A stretch of 25,422 nucleotides of DNA, from the NCBI GenBank assembly GCA_964522605.1, contig CAZFWV010000061.1, forward strand, positions 1 through 25,422. Direction: 5' to 3'. Every line of letters begins with the position of its first letter. The first letter of the stretch is position 1. The notes beneath the pieces were generated by a model. The model was not told the origin of the DNA. It ran no database searches and saw only the letters and a program-made list of their open reading frames with translations. This document shows, one piece after another, positions 7,050 through 17,669 of this stretch. Made by a program: the position numbers and the translations under genes. Origin of the DNA: CAVZLD01 sp964522605 (GTDB lineage: Bacteria; Planctomycetota; Planctomycetia; Pirellulales; Pirellulaceae).

Positions 7050-10000
7050 ATGGTGACTCGTGCTCGGCGAAGAGGTTACGAGCCTTACGAGGCTTGGCGC
7101 TGGCCGCTCAGGCTGGCGTCTCTTGTCGGGTTCGGTTGCGCCCTCTTCCTGACGCTGTCGTTCGGGAGCCGACCCGCCCACGGGCAACCCGAACCGGTGC
7201 GTGCGCCGCTCGCCAGTGAAGCTTCAACAACGGATCGACCGAATCCTGAAACGTCATTCAAGGAGCGCACTCCGCAGATCATCTACGCACCGAACGCACA
7301 GGGAAATCCTGTCCCTTTGATCAATGTTCCGTTGGAGCGAATTCAGGAACTCTTGGACCAGGCAGACGGCATCCTTGAACAGCAACAGCCTCCACGCTTT
7401 CAGCTGACTCGTCTGCAAATTGACGGCCAGGCCTCCGAAGATCGCGCAACGTTCGATGTTCAGATCTCGGTCACGACAATCACCGATTCCCAATCGGATT
7501 CGGGGTGGATCGCCATTCCGCTTCGGTTTCACGAAGCCGTCTTACGCGCGCCTCCCGTCTATGAGGGAGCCGGGCAGCTACTGCTGGTGTACGATCCGGC
7601 ACGCGGCTACGTGGCGTGGATCCAGCAACCGGATCGGGGAGAGCACCAGATTCGATTGCGCTTCGACATCGGCCTGTCGCGTATCGCACAAACAACGCAA
7701 TTGCGGTTCTATCCGCCGTTGGCCAACATTTCGCAGTTCAGTCTGCAAGTGCCGGGCAATCAAATCTCGGCCGATCTGCAGAACGGTCAGGATTTGCAGG
7801 TGCAACCAACCGAGGGCGCGGGCTGGCGACTCACGGCGCGCGACCTGCAGAACGAAGTCGTGCTTGTCTGGCGCGATGGCGGCCGCTTGGTGCGCGAGCA
7901 ACCGGTACAACTTGACGTCCGTGGCGATATTCGCGTGTTGATCGACGGTCCGGGTGCGATTCGAACGGAATTGGCGCTCGACCTGCAGAGCTTCAATCGG
8001 CCGGTCGAGACCTTTCTGTTGCGATTGCCCCCCCATACGACGCTCGTCACGGGAAACACGCAAGGATACGAGGTCAGCGATTTAACCGATCCCGAGGCAG
8101 TGGATCGAGCGGATCGGCAGACGGTCCAAATCACCTTGCAGAAGCCGGCCACCCAGGCGCGCATCCAGCTGACGGCCCAGAGTAATGCCGAGGCCGACCC
8201 ATCCGATCAACTTGACGTCGCAAATTACGAAGTGCGGGACGCCCTTCGTCAATCCGGACAGGTGAGTCTTTGGGCCAGTGAAGACTGGTTGGTCGATTGG
8301 TCCATGGGAGCCGCCGTGCGACGAGTCGCCGGCGTCGAGCGGACGGAAGGATCCGAAGAACGCCGACAGCTGGCGGCGTTCGAGTACTTCCGACAACCGT
8401 GCGACCTCAAGGTTCAGGTCGCCCCGCAGGGCACGCGCAAGGAAGTCGATCCGTTATACACGATGCGAATCAACGAGGATCGTGTGACGTTGGAGGCGCG
8501 TCTTCGGTATCGAATTCGGGGAGCGCGGGAATCGTTCCTGGAATTCGATCGCAATGATTGGCAACTGGACGATGTGGGCCCCGCAGGTGAGGTTGAGGTC
8601 GACAACTGGGACGAGGAAACGCCCGCTCGTGTCCAACTGAAACTGAAGCGTCCGGCGTCCGGGGAGTTGGAGGTCGTCCTGACGCTCCATCGCCGCATTA
8701 CGCAGCCACAGGGCAAGCTGAACTTTCCGCTTCCCTGGCCGGTCGCCGACACGACGACGGGCGGCCTGCTGATCGTCCACTCGGCACCCGCGATCGAACT
8801 CAACTATCGTTTGCCCGAAATGACATGGTTGGTCCAGGACGTGGTTCCCGAGGAGCAATTGTTGCCCGGTCAACGGGCCGAATCCGGCCAACAGCCGGCC
8901 GCCTTTCGATTTCGCAGCGATCGTGCAATCGGCAATGTATCCATCGAATACGAAGTTCGTCCCCAAGAGATTACCGTTCGCGCCGATACGGAAATTGAAC
9001 TCACCGCGGATCGAGCCGATGTCGAACAGCGATTCGTCTATCGGATCGAGTATCAACCCGCAACTAGGCTGACGCTCGATTTTCCTCGGCGACTGATCGA
9101 TTTGCTGGGAAATCGCCGCTATCGAAACCAGATCGCCTTCGAGGTGGATGGCGAATCGCAACAGGCGGATGCACTGATTGACGCAGTGCTGGCCGCGGAA
9201 AGCACACAGCCGATTGTGCCGATTACCGTTTCGCTTCCCCAACTGAAACTGGGTACTGTCGAAGTCTCACTCGCCTATCCTTGGCCAATCCGCAGCACGA
9301 ATCGCGAGGAGGAGATTTCCGTTCTGTTGGCGTCTCCCCGAGATGGTCGAATCGTCGCCAATACGGCGACGCTCACACCGATCGGTCCGTTGCGCGTTCA
9401 GGCCGTCACAGAGGATGGCTTCTGGAGCAGCGACGCGGGCGCCAATCGATCCGATCCGTTGCAGACCATCTTGCTTTCGTCCACGAGTCGACCGAGCCAG
9501 ATCTCACTGCTCGTCAGCCCCCAACAGGAGCCGCGCGACGGCAGCATTCCCCCGGGTGCCACCTTGGTGCGACGCGCCTGGCTGCAGTCGTGGCTGGGAC
9601 GCGAAGAACGATTAGATCGTCTGGTGTACCAGATTGCGACGGGCGCCGAACGGGTCGTCTTGGAACTACCGCCGGGAGTTAACACGGCGAACACCGTCAC
9701 GCTCGTAGACGGCGTCGAGGTCACACCGCTTGCGTCCGGTCAGGAGCTGACGGTTCCGCTGGATCGCCGTCCCGGTGGGGAGCATACGTTGGAAGTATCG
9801 CTCCCGTTTCCCACTCGTCCCCGGTGGGGCCGGATGCGTTTTCCCCTGCCGAAGCTGCTGGATGCGACTCCCCCCCAGCGATGGTTCTGGCAGCTCGTCT
9901 TGCCGGCGGATGAACACCTGCTGATCGATGACCCTCAATCAACGGCGGCCCACCGCTGGATCCAGTCCGGCTGGTTCTGGCGGCGTGAGACTCCAAACGC

Positions 10001-10505
10001 CCAACGAACCTTGGAACAGTGGACTAACGCCAGCCAGCAACCGCTGCTGCCGAACGGAACCAATCGCTACCTGTACAGCTCGTTCGAGAGTCTAGATCAA
10101 CTCCAGGTCTACACGTGCCCACGCCGTCTGCTGGTGTATGGCTCCTCCGCAGTACTCCTCCTGATCGGGTTGGCGCTGATCTACGTGCGCTGGTTGCGAC
10201 ATCCCCTGACCCTGTTACTGCTTGCCTTGGGAATCCTGATCCTCGCCTGGCGTTTTCCGGCAACTGCCGTACTGGTGGCACAGGCGAGTGTCCTGGGCGG
10301 CGTGTTTGGGCTGATCGCCCTCGTACTGGCCGCCGTGTTGCGGCCCCGTCCTCGGGGACCGGTACCCGTGGCACCCAGTGGACTGAGTCGATCGGACACA
10401 CGCAGTGGTGGATCCCCCATCTGGCCCGAACGTGCGGGCACTCTCTCCACGGCCACGGCACCATCGGCCTCCGTCCCTGCGCCCGTTCCGGATGGGGACC
10501 TATGA
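7050..10505 (+). CDS. Giant exported beta-rich protein with C-terminal membrane helices (module A)
   Basis: Length 1151 residues from the ATG at 7050. Order of parts: a basic N-region and one hydrophobic segment (about residues 21-40, ending SRPAHGQ), which fits a signal peptide; a short helix (VPLERIQELLDQAD); a roughly 900-residue beta-strand-rich ectodomain made of alternating 6-8 residue strands; a pre-membrane strand (RWFWQLVLPADEHLLI); three hydrophobic segments from about residue 1027 to 1097; and a Pro/Ser-rich tail. I do not recognise the family. The ectodomain should face the periplasm and be held by the C-terminal helices. It ends in an ATGA overlap with the next gene, a longer relative of itself, so the two are likely translated together. 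The ATG has no clear Shine-Dalgarno; a GTG at 7053 is an alternative. The shared locus with pseudopilin and GspE/F genes suggests an envelope part of that machine, which is inference. Confidence 0.75.
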   Translation: MVTRARRRGYEPYEAWRWPLRLASLVGFGCALFLTLSFGSRPAHGQPEPVRAPLASEASTTDRPNPETSFKERTPQIIYAPNAQGNPVPLINVPLERIQELLDQADGILEQQQPPRFQLTRLQIDGQASEDRATFDVQISVTTITDSQSDSGWIAIPLRFHEAVLRAPPVYEGAGQLLLVYDPARGYVAWIQQPDRGEHQIRLRFDIGLSRIAQTTQLRFYPPLANISQFSLQVPGNQISADLQNGQDLQVQPTEGAGWRLTARDLQNEVVLVWRDGGRLVREQPVQLDVRGDIRVLIDGPGAIRTELALDLQSFNRPVETFLLRLPPHTTLVTGNTQGYEVSDLTDPEAVDRADRQTVQITLQKPATQARIQLTAQSNAEADPSDQLDVANYEVRDALRQSGQVSLWASEDWLVDWSMGAAVRRVAGVERTEGSEERRQLAAFEYFRQPCDLKVQVAPQGTRKEVDPLYTMRINEDRVTLEARLRYRIRGARESFLEFDRNDWQLDDVGPAGEVEVDNWDEETPARVQLKLKRPASGELEVVLTLHRRITQPQGKLNFPLPWPVADTTTGGLLIVHSAPAIELNYRLPEMTWLVQDVVPEEQLLPGQRAESGQQPAAFRFRSDRAIGNVSIEYEVRPQEITVRADTEIELTADRADVEQRFVYRIEYQPATRLTLDFPRRLIDLLGNRRYRNQIAFEVDGESQQADALIDAVLAAESTQPIVPITVSLPQLKLGTVEVSLAYPWPIRSTNREEEISVLLASPRDGRIVANTATLTPIGPLRVQAVTEDGFWSSDAGANRSDPLQTILLSSTSRPSQISLLVSPQQEPRDGSIPPGATLVRRAWLQSWLGREERLDRLVYQIATGAERVVLELPPGVNTANTVTLVDGVEVTPLASGQELTVPLDRRPGGEHTLEVSLPFPTRPRWGRMRFPLPKLLDATPPQRWFWQLVLPADEHLLIDDPQSTAAHRWIQSGWFWRRETPNAQRTLEQWTNASQQPLLPNGTNRYLYSSFESLDQLQVYTCPRRLLVYGSSAVLLLIGLALIYVRWLRHPLTLLLLALGILILAWRFPATAVLVAQASVLGGVFGLIALVLAAVLRPRPRGPVPVAPSGLSRSDTRSGGSPIWPERAGTLSTATAPSASVPAPVPDGDL

Positions 10506-13500
10506 CGCGTACGTTACGTCAAGTCGGCATCCTCCTCCTGCTTGGAATGACGGCCGTCGCGGAGGCGCAACCAGCCGGGAAATCGGAATCGGTTGCGGTC
10601 GAGGAAACAACCTATCGCGTGATTCACGCTCCGTTGGAAAAAATCTTCGAACTGACTCGGGGTCAGGAAGAATACCGGAAGATGAACCGGCAGGACTTCT
10701 TTGCTCGAGTCCAGGCGCTGCAGCAAGACGTTCCGGATGCGGTCGCGGCGAGCGTGACCATCCGACAAGCAACGTACTCGGCCCGTCTGGAGGGAACGGC
10801 GCTGGTCGCTGGACGAGCCATCCTGGAAGTCGATTCTCTCAGCGAATCCTTGACGGTCTTGTCGCTGGATCCGATGAACCTTGCCCTCGAATCGTCGACC
10901 TGGACGACCCCCGGCGAAACCCCCGCGATCCTCGGATCAACGCCCAACGGACCCTTGATCCTCCTCGTTCCTCAATCGGGAACGCTGCAACTGAATTGGT
11001 CTCGGCAGGCGAATCGCGACCGACCGGACGAGCTGGCTTTCGAACTTCGTTTTCCCCCCTGTCCCAGCAATCGGCTGGAGTTGACTCTTCCGGCCGAATA
11101 CGCATTAACCAGCTCGGCGGGCATCATCCAGTCGGGCCGCACGCAGGAGGCAAATTCCGGGAGCGTTACGGGATCCAATCCGACTCACCAGTGGATTGTG
11201 GATCTCGGCGGACAGAACGTCTGTCGACTACAGCTTCGACGCGCGGACCGACTGATGCCGACCACGTGGCTCCATCAGGTCGACAACTATGAAGTTTCCG
11301 AAACCGGGATCGAACTCGCTTCCGAACTGCATTTGGACTGTCAGCAGCCTCTGTCACGTCTGGCACTTCAGGTGGATCCACCGCTACGCCTGACTCAAGT
11401 GCGATGCAATGACCAAGCGGTCAGTTGGACGAGCAGCCAAGACGAAGACGATGCGATTCGTTCCGTCGTCCTCACGTTCCCTAAGCCAATTCAGGGATTC
11501 AACCGGATCGTTTCGATTCTCGCCATGGCACCGCTCCCCGAACCTTCCAGCTGGAAGTTGCCGCGAATCGGCGTGCAACAGGTGCAGTGGGAACAACAGA
11601 TCGCCCGCATTCAGTTCGTTTCGCCCTTGGAGCTGAGCAATCTAAAACTCGACCAGGCGCAACGAATCCCGACGCGTGATTCGGACGTCTTGGGGGGCAA
11701 CGTGGTGAGCATCCAATCGTTGGCGCCCAACGGTCAGATTGAGCTGGAGATTCAACGACCACCGGTGAAATACGCAGTGACTTCGGGCACCACGGTGCGT
11801 CTGACTACAGGCGATGCGGAAGCGGAGATTCGCGCCCACGTGCAGCCCGACTCGGCGGAACTATTTGCATTGACGGCCGAAGTGGCTCGGGGATGGAATG
11901 TCGTCAGCATCGAAGCCGAGGACCGCGAACTGATCCATGATTGGCAGATTCGCAGTTCGCCGACCGCGCCACGTCAACTGGAGGTTCGCTTTGCCCAACC
12001 CCTCGATCCCCGAACGCCTGCCCAGTTGCGAATCCAGGCCCGTCGTCAGATCAGTATTGGCGCGGACGCCGTTCCGCTCGCCGAATTGCGGCCGCTCCGT
12101 TTTTCGGAAGGCGTCCGCGGTCCCCGGCATTTTCTGGCGGTGCTGCCGGAGGAAAACCTCCGAACCCGATACACGCGCGACGATCGAACGACCTGGTTAA
12201 GTCTCGACGATCTCGACAACATCGAGGCCCAACTGGTGACCGTCCAAGCCCGCGATCCGATTCTCTCCGTGGGAAACCACGAGCCGGCCCCAGCGGTTGC
12301 ACTCGAGCCGCTGCCGCCGGACGAGTTACCGTTCACCGCCGTCGTGCAGATCACGGCGGAGTTAAGCGACGCGCAGCGGCAGGAACGGTATCGGTTGATT
12401 GTCGATCGATCTGCTGCCTCGGCCGGACCGCTGCAAGTGCGTGTGGCACCGCCCCGCCAGTCGGATATCCGTTGGTTTTCGGAGCAGAATCCGCAGCGCA
12501 CGCTGCCCGCTCGCAAACTCTCTCAAGACGACGACACCGTGGGCGAAACGTGGGAAATTGACTGGCCTGAGCCAAGCGAAACCGCGTGGGTGATTCGCGG
12601 GGAGCGCACATTCCCCTATGAGAATCCCGCTCCCATCAGTCTGCTACGGGTCCTCGGCGCACGGTCGCAGGAAGGCACGGTGACCATCGTCTCTCCCGCA
12701 ATGATGCGACTGGATGTCGAGCACTCCCCCCTGCTCGTCCCCATTCCCTCCGGTCATGGTGATTCGCGCACCTTTGGTCCATCCCACCGCACGTTTCGCC
12801 TGACCTCCAGCACCGATGCAGTCGACGCCCAGCAGGGACTCCGCGTCCGCGTGGCATCAACGATTCCCTCCACGGCTCAACCCCCGCTCTGTATCTGGCG
12901 TTGTACGCTCGAGAGTCAGCTTGATCCGTCGGGACGCATTGGCGCCCAGGCACTCGTGCAATTGGAGAACCAAGGAGCGGCCGATTTGAGTCTCCGCCTG
13001 CCAAGCGAGTGTCGGCTACTGCGGGTCCTCATCAACGGAAGTGAAGCGAAGTATCTCGCCTCGGAATCGGGACAACTGGTGATTCCGTTGCCCGAGCGGG
13101 AACGATTTCCGGTGCTGCAACTGATCTACGAAGTGCCGGATCGCCCCTTGGGCTGGCTGCGGTCCGTCTCACTGCCGCAGCCGGAATGGGACGTCCCCGT
13201 GGTGGATCAGCAATCCCTGGTCTGGATCCCACCGAGCTACGTGTTGCGCGACGGCACGCAGGCGGCAGAGAATGGTTGGAACGCGAGCCTGCGACGCCTG
13301 TTTGGTCCTCTGTTGCGTCCCGCGGACGAACAACCGTTCGATCTATTCTCGCGCGCGGACTGGATTCATCTGTTTCGGGGAACCGTTCCCGCACCAACCG
13401 TCTCCCCCACGGCCCGTCAATGGATCGCCCGACTGGGGAAGCCTTCGACAACCCGCTGGTCCGATGTCATTCCCTCAAGCGATGGCCCGCCCGAGGGGTC

Positions 13501-16500
13501 GACGACGCAAACGGTGTGGATCGACGAGTCTCGGCTAGCCGCTCGAGGAATCATCCCCTCGGCGGCCGTGCCCAACTCGACGCAAACGACCGATTATGGG
13601 CGAGGAATCCACCGACTGCAGCAGGCCCATCTGGTTCTGCTCCAGATGCGCGATGGACTCGTTCTGACGACCGCCGATCTACTGGGTCTGTGGGCGACTA
13701 AGGCGGATTTATTGGAAGCCGATTGCATCGCGGACCTGGGAGACCAGACACTGCAGGGAGACTCCTCTCTGCCGAGTCCCGCTTCGTCCCTCGACCTGGT
13801 CCCGGCCTCGGCCTGGTCCGATCAGTTCGTTCCTTGGAAATCCCCACCGCCGGATGCGGCTCCCTACGCCGTCAGTGGGTGGCAACTTCATGTCACTTCG
13901 CCAACACCACATTCCTTCCAGTTGTATCGCCGAGACATCTGGCTGGTCGCCAGTTGTGCGTTGTTTCTCGCGTGCATGGCGTTCGGCGGTTGGCTGAGCC
14001 ATGCGCGCTTGCGCCTGGTGATTTTGCTGTTGCTGGTAATCGCCATCCTGGCCGTTGTGTTGCCCGCACCATTCGGTCCCTGGGGGCCGGCAGCTTGGTG
14101 GGGATTCATCGCCGGATTGTTGCTCCGCTTGTTCGCGCGACGCGCCGACGCGGGCGATACCCAATCGGAAGCGGCGACCATCTCATCCGACTCGCGCCGG
14201 CTTTCCGTCCCCACGATGGTGATCGCCTGGCTGGTATTCTCCGCCGCAACTGTGTCGGCGCAGACGACTGGTGAAGGAGGCAACCAGGATCCGGCGACGT
14301 ATGACATTTATCTGCCCACAGATGAAACAGCACTCGACGATCTGTACGTTCCGCGGTCACTCCGGATTCAGCTCCTGGAGCAAATGCAACTGCGCCAAGG
14401 ACGGCTCACCCCATGGATTTTGCCATCGGCCGAGTATCGTGCCACGCTGATTCGTCGAACCCCGTCGCGCACGGCCCTGGAAACGCTGACCGCCGAGTAC
14501 GAACTCTACGTTCCCGAATCGAACTTGACGCCGCGACTGCCCTTGGCGGCCGACACGATTGCGGCCCTGGAACGCGACGGCCGTCTCGACGGACGACCGG
14601 TTCGGCTGGAATGGCTGGCGGATTCCTCCATGTTGATGGTCCCCGTATCTCAAGCCGGCCCACATCGGTTACAGGTCAATTTTCGGCCGGTCGCCAAGAC
14701 ACTCGAGTCGGGCACGATGATTGACCTGCCGATTCCCCCCGCTCCGCGAGCCCACCTGACGCTTCAGACACCCGATCGCTCGGGACCGGTGGAAATCTCA
14801 ACCGCCCTGGGCGCCGTTCGATCCAGCGACACGGCTGGCCCGATTCAAGCGGAGCTGGGCCCCACGGATCGATTAGTCATCCGGTGGGACGCGCCCTCCC
14901 GCACGGCAACGGCCCCCGTGGAACAACTTAGTTGGCTGCGCATCGCGCCCGAACAGGTTCGGCTGGATGTGCGTTTTCGAATCGATACGGGCCGCTGGCG
15001 AGCGGAGACGATCTTGATTGAAGCGGACGAGCGTCTTCAGCTCGATGGGTCGGAAAACGCGCAACCGATTTCTCTGGGGCCGGCACGCGTCGATGGCTTC
15101 CGATTGCTCCAATTCGCGGTGGAAACGAACGGAATCGAGCAAACCGAACTGGACCTCCATTTCGTGATGACCGGGTGGTCGGGCATCGGTCGATTGCGGC
15201 TGCCTCGGTGTCGAATCCTGGAACAACCCGACGTGTCCCATTGGCTGGGCGTGACGGCGCATCCCCGACTGCTGGTGCAGAATGAGTCGCCCCGAGAAGA
15301 AGCGGAACGAAGACAAGCCACGGAATTTGCCGCGAAATGGGGGGATGAATCGGTTCCGGAACAGGGATTTCGACTGCAGGGGCCTCAAACCCAGTGGGTC
15401 TGCACATCCGTGCTGCGCGACTCGACGACGCAGGCCGAGATCCAAACCGTCCATGAAATCTTCCCGACTCGATCACGATTCATCGCGCTGGCCAATCTCA
15501 CAACGCAAAATGGGAACCGTTTTCAGCAGCGTCTGCGCGTTCCCAGTTCGCTGAAGCTGCAGAGCGTCAGTCTCTTGCGGCAATCGGAATCACGGCCCGT
15601 GCGCTGGTCAAGAAATGCGGATGGAATTGTCACACTGATCTATGACCAACCCGCGAGCGGATCGTATCAGCTGATCCTGGTCGGTGAGCTGGATGATCTG
15701 GAGCTGGGACCGCGTCGAATGGAGCGGCTGCAACTGCTGGACTGCAACGTGACGAAGGAGGAGCTCTTCATCTACCGCGGCAGTGACGTCCTTCTGTCTT
15801 CCTTGCCGAACGAACCGGACGACGCAAGTCGACCCCAACTGGCAACGCTACTGACCAGCTCCCTCGACTCGACGCCCCCCGAACGATCTCGCGAATACGC
15901 TGCAATCTCGTTGAACGGGGAGCCCGACGATCCGGTGGTTGAAGTCCGGCAGAACCAGCCAAAGATCAGTGCGCAACTGATCAATGTGGTGACACGACAA
16001 CAGGGAGACTGGTACCACCAATGGGAAGTCCGCATGCAGCTGGAACAGGGAATCCTCGACGGTCTTTGGCTCGAGATTCCCCGGACTTGGGTCGCTCGGC
16101 TGCAAATGGAACAAATGCGAGTCTTTTACGGAGGTGAATCGCCGGAAACGGATCTGGCGCGGGTCATCATCTGGCCGCCTGACCCCTGGGAGCCTGGTCA
16201 GCCGATCTGGTTTTCCTTCGATCCCATTCCGATCCCCGTGACATCCGGTGAACCGGTGTCCGTACCGAACATCCGTTTGCTGGAGCGTACGGAGATCGAA
16301 CGGTATCTCTATCTGCCGACCGAAATCGAATCCCAACCCGTGCTCTGGACCACGTCCGGCTTGGAGCCGGATGAGGCGGGCCCTGATCCGCCTCCCACGA
16401 TCGCGGCTTCGGCGGAGTACCAGTGTTTTCGGATCCGGGAGGAGAACTTCCAGGCCATCCGTCTGCCGGGACGAACTATCGCCGGACAACCCCGGGTGCG

Positions 16501-17569
16501 GCTTGCCGATGTGCACCTGCTTTGGGACTCCCCCGATCACTTCTACGGGTTCGCTTTCTTCGATCTGGAACCCGGTGGAGTCTCGCATTGCGAAGTGCAC
16601 CTGGAGGAGCCTCTCAAGCCTTTGCGTGTCGATGTCGAGGATCGGCCGGCGGTGTGGCCTGCGGAATCGAGCCCGACTTCACTGCGACTTGATCTGATGT
16701 CGGATGAACTTCCACAACGCATCAGCGTGTTGTACGAAGGTCGCCGTCCCGAGCAGACGCCGCATCCCGACTGGAAACCCGGCGTACCAACTCTGCGCAC
16801 CATACCGCGAGAAACGGAAGGTCGAAGCCAGACCATGGAGGTCGCGGAATCGCTCTGGACGGTTTACTTCGCGCCGCAACTGCGCTGCGTCTTCGCGCCG
16901 CCAACGACGACAGGTCCTGCGCCTCAGACAGTGACGCCGGCTGAACTGGAATTGCAGCGATTGGCCCACTTGACCAAAATTCTCGACCGCACGCAGGAAG
17001 TCGCGACGGATTTCACGCGCTCGGAGTTGGACCATTGGTACAGCCATTGGGGCCCGCGTTTTCACGCGACGCAACGACGGGCCGAGCGACTCTTGCGAAC
17101 GCACCCAAGCCGCGATCAGAACCGCCTGATGACGGAACTGGTCACTCAACAACGAACACACGTTCAGGCGGTGGAGAAACTCGAGGTCGTCGAGGTCGAT
17201 GAATCCCTGCAACGTCGCCCCGACAGCCTTGACGAGATTTCGGTCTGGCAACAGGCGCTGGCGTCTCCCGTCCAAACGCAAAGCTGGCGATCGGTCGGCT
17301 GGCACCCCTCGCCTCCAATCCGGATGGAACCCAAAGTGTCGGCCAGCCCACCGCGATCCTGGATCGCGGTGGTGCTGCTGGCGATTGCAGGAGGAGTCAT
17401 CGCCACACGGATCGATCGCACGGCCCTGGAATCGCTCGGCTGGAAACATGCCGCGGGCGTCTTAGCGGGGATTGCCTGGTGGCTTTGGCTGCAGCCGAGT
17501 ATCTTCGGCTGGTTGATCGTCGGGATCAGCCTGCTGCTGCTCGTGCGACAACGACCGCCCACCCGTCAA
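10502..17569 (+). CDS. Very large double-module beta-rich membrane protein (modules B+C), 3' partial
   Basis: At least 2356 residues, running into an assembly gap. The start is fixed by the ATGA overlap (10502-10505) and by a clear signal peptide, MTRTL, then VGILLLLGMTAVAEA. Module B is a helix (APLEKIFELTRG), a roughly 1100-residue beta-rich ectodomain, a pre-membrane strand (QSLVWIPPSYVLR), then three hydrophobic segments at about residues 1145-1225. Module C opens with a second signal-like stretch (M1239, VIAWLVFSAATVSAQ). It is followed by another helix (RSLRIQLLEQMQLRQG), a roughly 900-residue beta-rich ectodomain, a strand ESLWTVYFAPQLRCVF, a charged helical stretch, and three more hydrophobic segments from about 2286. 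B, C and the upstream protein A share this plan, so they look like one module in three copies. No stop or frame change separates B from C. An internal start at the ATG at 14216 is possible but has no Shine-Dalgarno. Family and ligand are unknown. Confidence 0.75.
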
Positions 17570-17669
17570 NNNNNNNNNNNNNNNNNNNNNNNNNNNNNNN
17601 NNNNNNNNNNNNNNNNNNNNNNNNNNNNNNNNNNNNNNNNNNNNNNNNNNNNNNNNNNNNNNNNNNNNN
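17570..17669. other. Assembly gap (100 N)
   Basis: Exactly 100 undetermined bases, probably a placeholder of unknown true length. It hides the C-terminus of the giant protein and the N-terminus of the GspE-like ATPase. If the length were real, both ends would have to fit within about 33 codons, leaving the ATPase with a very short N-terminal region. Confidence 0.95.

Noticed and set aside
6660..7187. Minus-strand frame of 175 codons across the intergenic region before the first giant gene
   Set aside because: It overlaps the ends of both neighbours, is low-complexity and Arg-rich, and has no family signature.
10115..10501. Upstream extension of the second giant gene into the first
   Set aside because: It overlaps the membrane-helix region of protein A in another frame. 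The ATGA junction and signal peptide fix the start at 10502.
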